A DNA stretch of 22,032 nt from positions 1 to 22,032 of the forward strand of contig DAHWTK010000017.1 of assembly GCA_027328825.1 (NCBI GenBank). The letters run 5' to 3'. How positions within the stretch are numbered: the first letter of the stretch is position 1; every line of letters begins with the position of its first letter. This stretch comes from Nitrospirota bacterium (GTDB lineage: Bacteria; Nitrospirota; JACRHJ01). Positions 1-6,356 of the stretch are shown here, one piece after another. The position numbers and the translations under genes were made by a program. The notes beneath the pieces were generated by a model that was given only the letters and a program-made list of their open reading frames with translations, was not told where the DNA came from and did not search any database.

Positions 1-334
1 CCGCTTCCATTGAAAGGCTTCTCTTCTGCGTGTCCGAGGCCTGTTTTACGAGGGCCTGGAGGTCGTCGCTTTCAAGAGTTGCCAGAAGCTGTCCCCTTCT
101 TACGACATCGCCCTGGTCTGCGTAAAGTTTTGTTACCCTGCCGGTAATCTTGCTGCCCTCGGAGACGAGCACCCTGGCCTCGACAGTGCCGGTTCCGAAA
201 ACCTCCTGGACGAGGCGGCGCCTTTGTGGAGAGGCGTACCCGGCGCTGAGCGGGGAGAATATTTTTATAGCGGCGATGGCCGCCACAAGTATGACGACTG
301 CGCCTATTGCAAGCTTCTTCCTCGGAATTTTCAT
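1..334 (-). CDS. Membrane-fusion (HlyD/MacA-type) efflux protein, N-terminal part
   Basis: This is the first 111 residues of a periplasmic adaptor of an ABC- or RND-type efflux pump; the gene runs off the left edge. The start reads MKIPRKKLAIG, then a hydrophobic segment at about residues 9-24 that would anchor it in the inner membrane. After that comes the usual entry into the barrel-sandwich (lipoyl-like) domain, with GTGTVEA at about 53-59 and GRVTKLYADQGDVVRRGQLL at about 69-88, followed by the start of the helical hairpin. The ATG lies in a 4-bp ATGA overlap with the stop of the upstream tetR gene, so the two are co-transcribed and probably translationally coupled. The family assignment is firm. 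The substrate and the partner transporter lie outside the window, so whether it is MacA-like or RND-like is open. Confidence 0.85.
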   Translation of the reverse strand, partial: MKIPRKKLAIGAVVILVAAIAAIKIFSPLSAGYASPQRRRLVQEVFGTGTVEARVLVSEGSKITGRVTKLYADQGDVVRRGQLLATLESDDLQALVKQASDTQKRSLSMEA

Positions 335-933
335 ATCTGCCCCTGTTTTCTGATCATTCTGTAGAAATTTATCCAGAGATTTCTGCCTTCTTCCTCAAGC
401 GAAAAGGAAAAACCTGAAAGCGACCACCTCATCGCGGCAAACTGCATCATACCGAGGTATGCGCGCGCAGTCTCCGCAGGTCTTATGTCCGGATTAAATG
501 AACCGTCTTCGACGCCCTCGTTTAATATCAACTCGATAGTGGAAACATACCCTCTTATTCTTTTTGCCAGCTTCTCCCTCAGCGCAGGATATTTTACATG
601 CATCTCCTCCGAAAACACCAGCCGCGGCATTCCGTTTCTTTGTTCCACTTCTCTTATGTGGTTTGCCATAATGAGCCTCAGCTTGTCCTCCGGCGGTATT
701 TTTTCGTTGGCGACCGCGGACGCTTTGTCCATCAGCAGTCTGCCGATTTCATCTATGACCGAGGAAAGAATCGCCTCCTTGCCGTTGAAGTGTCGGTAGA
801 GATTGGACTCAGACATTCCGAGCCTTTCGGCTAGCCTTGCGGTAGTCAGGCCGCTTGGGCCAAGCTCGCCGATTAAAGCGATTGCCTTGTTCACAATCTC
901 CGTCTGCCTGGTTTTCGTGCCCTTTTTTTCCAC
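331..933 (-). CDS. TetR/AcrR-family transcriptional regulator
   Basis: One-component repressor of about 200 residues, the usual TetR length. The N-terminal helix-turn-helix is clear: TTARLAERLGMSESNLYRHF, followed by GKEAIL, the TetR signature. The C-terminal ligand domain is divergent, as expected. It presumably represses itself and the downstream efflux adaptor, whose start overlaps its stop by 4 bp. An in-frame ATG exists 12 bp upstream at 945, but it sits inside the operator, only about 10 nt after the predicted transcription start, with no Shine-Dalgarno. The GTG at 933 has GGAG six bases upstream, so I chose the GTG. The first four residues of the longer form (METY) are therefore probably not translated. 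The ligand is unknown. Confidence 0.88.
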   Translation of the reverse strand: MEKKGTKTRQTEIVNKAIALIGELGPSGLTTARLAERLGMSESNLYRHFNGKEAILSSVIDEIGRLLMDKASAVANEKIPPEDKLRLIMANHIREVEQRNGMPRLVFSEEMHVKYPALREKLAKRIRGYVSTIELILNEGVEDGSFNPDIRPAETARAYLGMMQFAAMRWSLSGFSFSLEEEGRNLWINFYRMIRKQGQI

Positions 934-943
934 ATATGTCTCC

Positions 944-963
944 ATGTGAGCAGTCGCTCACAT
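944..963 (-). promoter_or_regulatory. Perfect palindromic operator, probable TetR binding site
   Basis: ATGTGAGC-AGTC-GCTCACAT: two perfect 8-bp arms around 4 bp. It overlaps the downstream end of the -10 hexamer and the expected transcription start of the tetR promoter. Bound repressor would therefore block transcription, the classic autoregulation layout. Binding by this TetR protein is inferred from position and symmetry. Confidence 0.82.
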
Positions 964-989
964 AATACCAGCAGGAAAATATTTGTCAA
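962..989 (-). promoter_or_regulatory. Sigma-70 promoter of the tetR-efflux operon
   Basis: On the minus strand: TTGACA (989-984), 16 bp, TATTAT (967-962). The -35 is perfect and the -10 has five of six consensus bases. The start should fall near 955, inside the operator, giving a leader of about 22 nt before the GTG start. Confidence 0.82.
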
Positions 990-1350
990 GATTTTTAATA
1001 AGATTTGGTCAAATGTATGGGAACGATAGCCCAAGTAAGAGTAGTCCCGAAAGGTAAATATAGTCCGAGTAATTTCACGGGCGCAAAGAAACAAGTTGTC
1101 TCCGGAAGGCCGGATAAGAAGAAGGTGCCAACCACTGGGTGAGGATTGAAACAGGTAGTCCCCGTTCATCATGCCGAGTAACCCGATTGAAAAGCCATAT
1201 CGAGGTGTCCACACGGTGTCCATAAGAGAGCTAAACCGCCCTGAAACGACCTCACAGAATCCGAACCAGAAACTAATGATATTATCTTTAAAAATGGTAA
1301 GTTATGCTGGTTTTCCAAGCAATAACAAAAGGATGGGAAAACGGCCTGAA
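990..1350. other. Gene-poor stretch of unknown origin
   Basis: I recognise no gene family in this stretch, which lies between the tetR promoter and a truncated tRNA-Leu. It contains one small plus-strand frame (1017-1142, 41 codons, MGTIAQVRVVPKGKYSPSN...) of protein-like composition but with no good Shine-Dalgarno. It also contains a 7-bp direct repeat GGTGTCC at 1205 and 1215, and a 7-bp inverted repeat, GTTTTCC (1310-1316) with GGAAAAC (1336-1342), close to the tRNA fragment. The abrupt junction with the tRNA fragment suggests the remains of an inserted element, but no transposase or integrase is visible. Confidence 0.4.
1017..1142 (+). CDS. Possible small ORF, 41 residues, unknown
   Basis: ATG to TGA frame encoding a basic peptide that begins MGTIAQVRVVPKGKYSPSN and ends GRPDKKKVPTTG. 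The composition (R/K/G/P-rich, hydrophilic) looks more like real protein than random translation. However, I see no convincing ribosome binding site, no recognised domain, and no promoter in this orientation. It could be a fragment of a longer decayed gene, because the frame stays protein-like up to the TGA. Treat it as a candidate only. Confidence 0.2.
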   Translation: MGTIAQVRVVPKGKYSPSNFTGAKKQVVSGRPDKKKVPTTG

Positions 1351-1393
1351 TGCATTTTGAGTCCAGCGCGTCTACCAGTTTCACCACGCCGGC
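1351..1393 (-). pseudogene. Truncated tRNA-Leu(CAA), 5' half only
   Basis: The minus strand from 1393 reads as a normal leucine tRNA through the acceptor 5' strand (GCCGGCG), the D arm (GTGAAACTGGTAGACGC), the anticodon 5' strand (CTGGA) and the anticodon loop CTCAAAA (anticodon CAA). The 3' strand of the anticodon stem should be TCCAG but reads TGCAT. No variable arm, T arm or 3' acceptor strand (CGCCGGC) follows in the next several hundred bases. A good promoter remains upstream. It is either a tRNA gene broken by insertion or deletion, or the 5' exon of an intron-bearing tRNA; I favour breakage because I see no group I intron core. Confidence 0.6.
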
Positions 1394-1422
1394 ATATGGA
1401 CGCGTGAGACCTGCGAAACAGA

Positions 1423-1451
1423 AATATATTATACATCCGCCTCCCCGTCAA
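1423..1451 (-). promoter_or_regulatory. Promoter of the tRNA-Leu relic
   Basis: On the minus strand: TTGACG (1451-1446), 17 bp, TATATT (1428-1423). Predicted initiation lies about 22 nt before the tRNA 5' end, a typical distance for tRNA genes. Its preservation suggests the tRNA was functional until recently. Confidence 0.55.
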
Positions 1452-1462
1452 CTTCTTTTTAC

Positions 1463-1492
1463 TTGCGCTGATACTATGCCTTTATATATAAT
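1463..1492 (+). promoter_or_regulatory. Probable sigma-70 promoter of the 1519-4508 operon
   Basis: TTGCGC (1463-1468), 18 bp, TATAAT (1487-1492). The -10 is perfect and the -35 has four of six consensus bases. Initiation near 1499 would leave a leader of about 20 nt before the ATG at 1519. Confidence 0.5.
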
Positions 1493-1518
1493 CCAGATAC
1501 TTAAAAGGCGAACCTATA

Positions 1519-1962
1519 ATGCTTACGGGTTTTAATACAGATTTTCGATACAAGGGTACCGTTTATCATGTCCAGACAGAAGATAACGGCACATCCAATC
1601 CCGTTATCGTTACCCTCCTGTACAAGGGCGGAGCTATACTCGCCTCGCGGAAGACCAGCTATGCCGACATCCTAAAATTTAACAAGCTGGAGAAGGTCGT
1701 CCGGGAGATAATGGAGGAGCAGCACAAACAGGTAATAAAAGACCTCGTTGCGGGAAAATTCTCATCCAGAGAGGGGCAGGTTTCACAAGCTGATATACCG
1801 GCCTCCGTAAAGGCCTCCGTCCCTTCTGTAAAAACGAAAGCAGAGCATGGCGCCGAAACAGAGGAAGAGGCCGTTGAAAGATCTCTGGAGGAGAAAGGTC
1901 TGGATACCGAAATTCTTGATTATCTGGCGTCTGAGGACGACCAGGGAGAAAAGGGGGATTGA
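1519..1962 (+). CDS. Conserved hypothetical protein
   Basis: A 147-residue soluble protein with no signal peptide or membrane segment. The N-terminal 75 residues (FNTDFRYKGTVYHVQTEDNG, then a short beta-rich stretch with LLYKGGAILASRKTSY and a helical EEQHKQVIKDLVAGKF) match a small uncharacterised family I associate with Nitrospirota, Desulfobacterota and Acidobacteria. The last 60 residues are variable and acidic (Glu/Asp-rich), probably disordered. No catalytic motif is visible. The start is the ATG with AAGG about 10 nt upstream. It overlaps the next gene by 4 bp (TTGA) if that gene's first TTG is used. It probably leads the transketolase operon, but that does not by itself assign a function. 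Confidence 0.75.
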   Translation: MLTGFNTDFRYKGTVYHVQTEDNGTSNPVIVTLLYKGGAILASRKTSYADILKFNKLEKVVREIMEEQHKQVIKDLVAGKFSSREGQVSQADIPASVKASVPSVKTKAEHGAETEEEAVERSLEEKGLDTEILDYLASEDDQGEKGD

Positions 1963-2798
1963 TTTTGGCACTTGCGGTTGACGACACAAAGGGTCTTGTC
2001 AGAACGGCCTGCACGATAAGGATGGACATTGTCGAGATGCTCAACAAGGCCGGGTCCGGACATACCGGAGGTTCTCTTTCGGCGGCTGACATAGTAACTG
2101 CGCTTTATTTCCACAAGATGCGGCACAGGCCATCCGACCCTAAGTGGTTTGAGCGGGACAGGTTTATCCTCTGTAAAGGACATGCGGCTCCGGTGCTGTA
2201 TGCCGCGCTTGCGCGTTCAGGTTATTTCCCGGTTGACGAGCTTAAAACCCTTCGCCAGTTCGGGAGCAGGCTTCAGGGACATCCGGACTCTAAAAAACTG
2301 CCCGGCGTGGAAATATCTACCGGCTCTCTCGGACAGGGGTTGTCCGTCGCCTGCGGTCTTGCGCTCTCCGCAAAAATGGACGAAAAACGCTGGCGCGTAT
2401 ATGCCCTGCTTGGAGACGGCGAGCTCCAGGAAGGCCAGGTATGGGAGGCGGCGATGGCTGCCGCGCACTATGGCCTGGATAACCTGACGGCGATAATAGA
2501 CAACAACGGCTTGCAGATTGACGGCGCATGTTCCGAGGTCATGTGCGTGGATTCCATCTCCGATAAATTCGCCTCTTTCGGCTGGGATACCATCAGCATC
2601 GACGGCCATAACATGGAAGAGATCATAGACGCGCTCGACCGCGCCGAGGCCCACAAGGGCAGGCCGACCGCGATAGTCGCCCGTACGATAAAAGGGAAAG
2701 GTTGTTCTTTGTTCGAGGGCAAGGTGGAATACCACGGTACGCCGCCGTCGGATAAGGAACTGGAAGTGGCGCTGAAAGAAATAAAAGAAAATTTTTAA
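1959..2798 (+). CDS. Transketolase, N-terminal (pyrophosphate-binding) subunit
   Basis: Half of a split transketolase, which moves two-carbon ketol units in the non-oxidative pentose phosphate pathway. At about 277-279 residues it has the normal length for the N-terminal subunit. The thiamine diphosphate/Mg motif is intact: GDGELQEGQVWEAAM followed about 20 residues later by IDNNG. Also present are SGHTGGSLSAADI, CKGHAAPVLYAAL and STGSLGQGLSVACG, which line the active site in the family. Two in-frame TTG starts compete. The one at 1959 overlaps the upstream stop as TTGA and has AGGGAG about 10 nt away. The one at 1965 has GGGGGA six to seven bases upstream and may be the better start. The C-terminal subunit follows after a 104-bp gap that contains a hairpin repeat. 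Confidence 0.93.
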   Translation: MILALAVDDTKGLVRTACTIRMDIVEMLNKAGSGHTGGSLSAADIVTALYFHKMRHRPSDPKWFERDRFILCKGHAAPVLYAALARSGYFPVDELKTLRQFGSRLQGHPDSKKLPGVEISTGSLGQGLSVACGLALSAKMDEKRWRVYALLGDGELQEGQVWEAAMAAAHYGLDNLTAIIDNNGLQIDGACSEVMCVDSISDKFASFGWDTISIDGHNMEEIIDALDRAEAHKGRPTAIVARTIKGKGCSLFEGKVEYHGTPPSDKELEVALKEIKENF

Positions 2799-2803
2799 CC
2801 ACA

Positions 2804-2877
2804 GGATTGACGCAATTGAATGTCGTTCTGAGGCCGTGCTTGGGCCGAGGAATCCACAGATTCAATCCATGCAATCC
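2804..2877. repeat. 74-bp long-hairpin (MITE/REP-like) element, copy 1
   Basis: Symmetric element lying between the two transketolase genes. Outer arms are GGATTG-5 nt-ATTGAAT (2804-2821) and ATTCAAT-5 nt-CAATCC (2860-2877). An inner hairpin pairs TTCT..GGCC (2826-2835) with GGCC..GGAA (2843-2852). The core shares TGTC.TTCTGAGGC and GCCGA.GAATCC with a second copy at 11870-11898 on the opposite strand. No coding capacity; any mobility is an inference from the structure. Confidence 0.65.
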
Positions 2878-2902
2878 AGGGTTATTAAAAAGGGGGGGTA
2901 TT

Positions 2903-3853
2903 TTGAGTAACAAGGTTGCTACAAGGGAGGCGTACGGAAAGGCTCTCCTTGAGTTGGGCAGGAAAAATCCGTCTGTTGTTGCCCTGGATGCGGATTTGTC
3001 GGGGTCTACAAAGACCAAGGTATTCGGCAAAGAATTCCCCGAAAGATTCTTCAATGTCGGCATAGCGGAGCAGAATCTCATGGGCATAGCTGCGGGGCTT
3101 TCGCTCGGCGGAAAAATTCCGTTCGCAAGCACGTTTGCGGTATTCGCCACTGGCCGCGCATGGGAGCAGATACGTCAGTCAATATGCTACCCCGGCCTGA
3201 ACGTGAAGATTGTCGCCTCCCACGCCGGGATTACCGTGGGTGAAGACGGAGGTTCCCACCAGTCCGTAGAGGACATTTCGCTTATGCGCACGATTCCGGG
3301 CATGACTGTCATAGTTCCCGCGGACGGAGTCGAGACAGCCAAGGCCATAATGGCAATGGGAGAATATGCCGGCCCGACATATATCAGGGTTGGTCGCGCA
3401 AAGACGGAGCTTATCTATGACGACTCCTACGACTTCAGGGTAGGGAAGGCGAACGTTCTGAAAAAAGGCACGGACGCGACAATCATAGCCTGTGGAATTA
3501 TGGTTCCGGAGGCATTGAAGGCCGCCGGGGAGCTTCTGGCCGATGGTATCAGTGCGGGAGTTATAAACATGGCCACCATAAAACCGCTCGATTCGAATGC
3601 CGTCATAGACGCCGCGAAGGTTTCCGGCGCGATAGTCACCGCAGAGGAGCATTCCATAATCGGCGGCCTGGGGAGCTCCGTGGCCGAGATAATCTCGGAG
3701 TTCTGCCCGGTGCCGCTTGTGCGTGTCGGCGTAAAGGACATATTCGGGACATCCGGCAAGCCGGACGACCTGATGGAGCGCTACGGTCTCACGGCGCAGG
3801 CTATAAAAAAGGCGGTAAAAGAGGCTGTCGCAAAAAAACCTCGCAAAGTCTGA
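2903..3853 (+). CDS. Transketolase, C-terminal subunit
   Basis: Second half of the split transketolase, carrying the pyrimidine-binding and C-terminal domains. The cofactor-activating glutamate is in FNVGIAEQNLMG, and SHAGITVGEDGGSHQ provides the active-site histidines seen in the family. The C-terminal domain (GTDATIIACGIMVPEAL to the end) is complete. The frame stays open upstream to 2807, but that extension is translated hairpin repeat with no homology to transketolase. The TTG at 2903 has a strong purine run (GGGGGGG) just upstream and starts the family-like SNKVATREAYGKALLELG. I therefore set the start there, giving 316 residues. ftsE begins one base after the stop. Confidence 0.92.
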   Translation: MSNKVATREAYGKALLELGRKNPSVVALDADLSGSTKTKVFGKEFPERFFNVGIAEQNLMGIAAGLSLGGKIPFASTFAVFATGRAWEQIRQSICYPGLNVKIVASHAGITVGEDGGSHQSVEDISLMRTIPGMTVIVPADGVETAKAIMAMGEYAGPTYIRVGRAKTELIYDDSYDFRVGKANVLKKGTDATIIACGIMVPEALKAAGELLADGISAGVINMATIKPLDSNAVIDAAKVSGAIVTAEEHSIIGGLGSSVAEIISEFCPVPLVRVGVKDIFGTSGKPDDLMERYGLTAQAIKKAVKEAVAKKPRKV

Positions 3854-3854
3854 G

Positions 3855-4508
3855 ATGATACAGCTCTATCACGTCACAAAGTCCTACGATGGGCGAAAGC
3901 CCGCAGTTAGCGACGTTACCTTCCAGCTAAAAAAGGGCGAAATGGTCTACCTGACCGGCCCGTCCGGCGCAGGGAAGAGCACTCTCATAAAACTTATTCT
4001 CTGCGCCGAGGAGCCGGACGACGGACAGATACTTGTAGCGGGCAGGAACGTGGCAAGACTGAAGCAGAGCGACATACCTGGCCTAAGACGGAGCATAGGG
4101 GTCGTATTTCAGGACTTCAAGCTTATAGAACGCAAGACTGTATATGAGAACGTGGCGCTTTCGCTCAGGGTGGCCGGGGCGAGGGAAGAGAAAATAAGGG
4201 AAAAAACCGAGGGCGTCCTCAAGGCGCTTGACATCTACAAAAAGAAGGACAATTACCCCCTTGAGCTATCCGGCGGGGAGCAGCAGAGGACGGCACTGGC
4301 GCGCGCGCTTGTGAAGGAGCCGGTTATACTCCTGGCGGACGAGCCGACGGGGAACCTCGACTACGACACCACGCAGACTATCATGGGCATCATAAAGGAT
4401 ATAAACGCGCTTGGGACCACGATTATCCTCGCCACGCATAACCGCGAGCTTATCGAAATGGCGCCGCGCCGCATCCTGCACATCGAGGCGGGAGTGGTAA
4501 GCGAGTAA
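3855..4508 (+). CDS. ftsE: FtsE-like cell-division ABC ATPase (no ftsX alongside)
   Basis: ATP-binding subunit of the FtsEX type, which with membrane partner FtsX controls septal peptidoglycan hydrolases. At 217 residues it has FtsE length. Walker A GPSGAGKS is at 35-42, the Q-loop in VVFQDFKLI at about 83-91, the signature LSGGEQQR at 138-145, Walker B ILLADEP at 158-164, and the H-loop in ATHNRE. The PTGNLD and VYENVALSL segments are typical of FtsE/LolD-like proteins. It starts one base after the transketolase stop with no strong Shine-Dalgarno of its own, which suggests coupling. The unusual point is that no ftsX follows: the next gene is an unrelated hydrolase behind a separate promoter. 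LolD-type function is a lower-probability alternative. Confidence 0.8.
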   Translation: MIQLYHVTKSYDGRKPAVSDVTFQLKKGEMVYLTGPSGAGKSTLIKLILCAEEPDDGQILVAGRNVARLKQSDIPGLRRSIGVVFQDFKLIERKTVYENVALSLRVAGAREEKIREKTEGVLKALDIYKKKDNYPLELSGGEQQRTALARALVKEPVILLADEPTGNLDYDTTQTIMGIIKDINALGTTIILATHNRELIEMAPRRILHIEAGVVSE

Positions 4509-4537
4509 TCCGCAATAATTGCAGCTATAGATTATTC

Positions 4538-4566
4538 TTCCTGAGCGGAAATTTTTCTGTTATAGT
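4538..4566 (+). promoter_or_regulatory. Probable promoter giving a leaderless or near-leaderless transcript
   Basis: TTCCTG (4538-4543), 17 bp, TATAGT (4561-4566). Initiation about 7 nt later would fall at 4573-4574, directly before the ATG at 4575. There is no Shine-Dalgarno before this ATG, consistent with a leaderless mRNA. The -35 is weak. Confidence 0.4.
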
Positions 4567-4574
4567 ATTCGTTT

Positions 4575-5339
4575 ATGAAGATAACTATCCTCGGCTGCGG
4601 CACGTCTTTCGGCGTGCCGATGATTGCCTGCAAGTGCCCCGTTTGCCTGTCCCAGGACCCCAGGAACAAAAGACTCCGCGCATCCATTCTGGTAGCAAAG
4701 GGAGACCGTAACGTCCTTGTCGATACGGCGACGGATTTGCGCGCGCAGGCTATAGCCAATGATATAAACCACATCGACGCGGTTCTGTATACCCACCCTC
4801 ATGCCGAGCACACGCACGGCATAGACGAACTGAGGCGGTTTAACTGGCTACAGGGGACGAGTATTCCCTGCTACGGAAGTCCGGAGACGCTCAGGGTGCT
4901 CCGGGACAACTTCAAGTATATTTTCGTCTTCCAGGGTAAGCCCGGCTGGCAGCCGAACCTTGCCACGCACGAGATAGAGGAACCGTTCGAGCTCTTCGGG
5001 ATGAAGATTATCCCGGTCGAGGTGATGCACGGCGACCTGCCGATTTTCGGATACCGCTTCGACGACTTCGCATATATAACGGACTTCAGCGAGATACCTG
5101 ACGAGTCGATGGATCTGCTTAAGGGTCTTTCCGTCATCGTGATTGAGGCGCTCAGGGTAGAGCCGCATCCCTCGCACGTGACGATTGCGCAGGCGATGGA
5201 ATATGTAGAGACCTTGAAGCCGAAGAGGGCCATATTTACGCACATGGCGCACGGGTTCGATTACGCGGCTGTAATGAAGGACTTGCCGCCGGGTATGGAA
5301 CTGGCTTACGATGGTATGGTAATTGACACGGGAGATTGA
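4575..5339 (+). CDS. MBL-fold metallo-hydrolase, PhnP-like
   Basis: A 254-residue metallo-beta-lactamase-fold phosphodiesterase-type enzyme, closest in pattern to PhnP. The N-terminus GCGTSFGVPMIACKCPVC is characteristic of this branch. Metal ligands are visible in order: H74-x-H76-x-E78-H79, H152 (VMHGDLPIFGYR), D170 (ITDFSEIP) and H223/H226 (FTHMAHG); the HPSHVTIAQA motif is at 198-207. The usual aspartate of HxHxDH is replaced by glutamate (E78). It has no signal peptide, so it is cytoplasmic. It ends one base before the methyltransferase ATG. The substrate is unknown: PhnP cleaves cyclic ribose phosphates, but no phn genes are nearby. Some relatives are annotated simply as MBL-fold hydrolases. 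Confidence 0.85.
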   Translation: MKITILGCGTSFGVPMIACKCPVCLSQDPRNKRLRASILVAKGDRNVLVDTATDLRAQAIANDINHIDAVLYTHPHAEHTHGIDELRRFNWLQGTSIPCYGSPETLRVLRDNFKYIFVFQGKPGWQPNLATHEIEEPFELFGMKIIPVEVMHGDLPIFGYRFDDFAYITDFSEIPDESMDLLKGLSVIVIEALRVEPHPSHVTIAQAMEYVETLKPKRAIFTHMAHGFDYAAVMKDLPPGMELAYDGMVIDTGD

Positions 5340-5340
5340 C

Positions 5341-6336
5341 ATGGCTATTACACGGGAACAGATTCATGCGATGGCGTCGGGGTTTCAGTCCGCGAAGATT
5401 ATCCTTGCGGCTAACGAACTCGGGATTTTCAGGCTGCTGGCCGGTAAAGGCATGAGCGCGGGCGAGGTATCGGACGCCCTTAACCTCGATGCCGAGGCGT
5501 GCGCGATGCTCCTCGGAGCGCTTGTCGGGTTGAACCTCCTTGAGTATGGAAGAGGAAAATTCCATGAAGCCCCGGAAGTAAAAAAATCCCTTGGCGAGGA
5601 TTCCGACGAGGGCCTCTCTTGTATCTTCAGGCACATGAACCATCTCTATACATCCTGGGCAAATCTCGATGCGGTCGTGAAAAAGGGCAGAGGGAAGATA
5701 AAGGCGACGTCGGAGCTTCTTTCCGACAAAAAGATTAACAGAGACTTCATCTGCGGGATGTTCGAGGTCGGCTATCCGACGGCGCAGAAGTTTGCCGAAG
5801 AAATGGATTTTACCGGCGTCAGGAAGTTCGCCGACATCGGCGGCGGGCCGGGAGTATATCCCATTGCCATAGCGAAAAGATACCCGGACATAAATTTTGT
5901 AATCGCGGACTATCCCAATACGATAAAGGTGGCTCGGAAATATGTAAAAAAATACGGGATGGGCAAAAGGGTGAAGCTCGTAAATTGTCCGTTTTTCGAC
6001 ACCAGTGAACTTAATATCGGGGACGGTTTCGACATGGCCCTGCTATCCCAGGTGCTCCATGCGGCTCCGGACGGCAAGGCAAAGGGATTGCTTAAAAAGG
6101 TCTTCGATATTCTGCGCCCGGGTGGGCGAATAGTAATAAACGAGAACGCCAGAAACGACGACGCCTACTCTCCGGCCCCGCCGCTTGTATTCGCAATCAA
6201 CATGCTTATACAGAACGCCGGGCGGACGTATACCATAAGCGAGCTAAAGGGCTGGCTCAGGGAATCCGGCTTCAGGAAAATCGGCGCAAGGAGACTTCAC
6301 GAGCGTTCCGTGCTCGTGGAGGGGACAAGGCCATAA
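5341..6336 (+). CDS. SAM-dependent O-methyltransferase-like protein (family 2 type)
   Basis: 331 residues with the two-part layout of the plant COMT/bacterial hydroxyneurosporene methyltransferase family. Residues 1-100 form an N-terminal winged-helix dimerisation domain (AANELGIFRLLAGKGMSAGEVSDALNL). The Rossmann SAM domain follows, with motif I DIGGGPG at 165-171, the acidic residue D190 that binds the ribose, VLHAAPDGKAKGLLKK, and DILRPGGRIVINE. The start is the ATG at 5341, with GGGAG upstream inside the end of the hydrolase gene; an upstream in-frame start at 5323 would overlap that gene and lacks support. It is followed 20 bp later by bioA, so the three genes form one operon. The acceptor substrate cannot be told from sequence. 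Confidence 0.85.
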   Translation: MAITREQIHAMASGFQSAKIILAANELGIFRLLAGKGMSAGEVSDALNLDAEACAMLLGALVGLNLLEYGRGKFHEAPEVKKSLGEDSDEGLSCIFRHMNHLYTSWANLDAVVKKGRGKIKATSELLSDKKINRDFICGMFEVGYPTAQKFAEEMDFTGVRKFADIGGGPGVYPIAIAKRYPDINFVIADYPNTIKVARKYVKKYGMGKRVKLVNCPFFDTSELNIGDGFDMALLSQVLHAAPDGKAKGLLKKVFDILRPGGRIVINENARNDDAYSPAPPLVFAINMLIQNAGRTYTISELKGWLRESGFRKIGARRLHERSVLVEGTRP

Positions 6337-6356
6337 GTCGGCGCACAGGGGATTGC

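Noticed and set aside
1141..1152. GGATTGAAAC, resembling the 3' end of some CRISPR repeats
   Set aside because: Only one copy; no repeat-spacer periodicity and no cas genes.
891..1223. 110-codon minus-strand frame through the tetR promoter
   Set aside because: It runs across the promoter and operator and has no family resemblance.
1250..1275. Possible T-arm (GGTTCGGATT on the minus strand) that might complete the tRNA-Leu
   Set aside because: The flanking bases do not form the 5-bp T stem, and no 3' acceptor strand follows.
1169..1387. 72-codon minus-strand frame starting MVKLVDALDSK
   Set aside because: This is the well-known false protein produced by translating a tRNA-Leu gene; it covers the tRNA-Leu relic and continues into sequence with no support.
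4848..5342. 164-codon minus-strand frame within the MBL hydrolase
   Set aside because: Antisense shadow of a gene with clear metal-site motifs.
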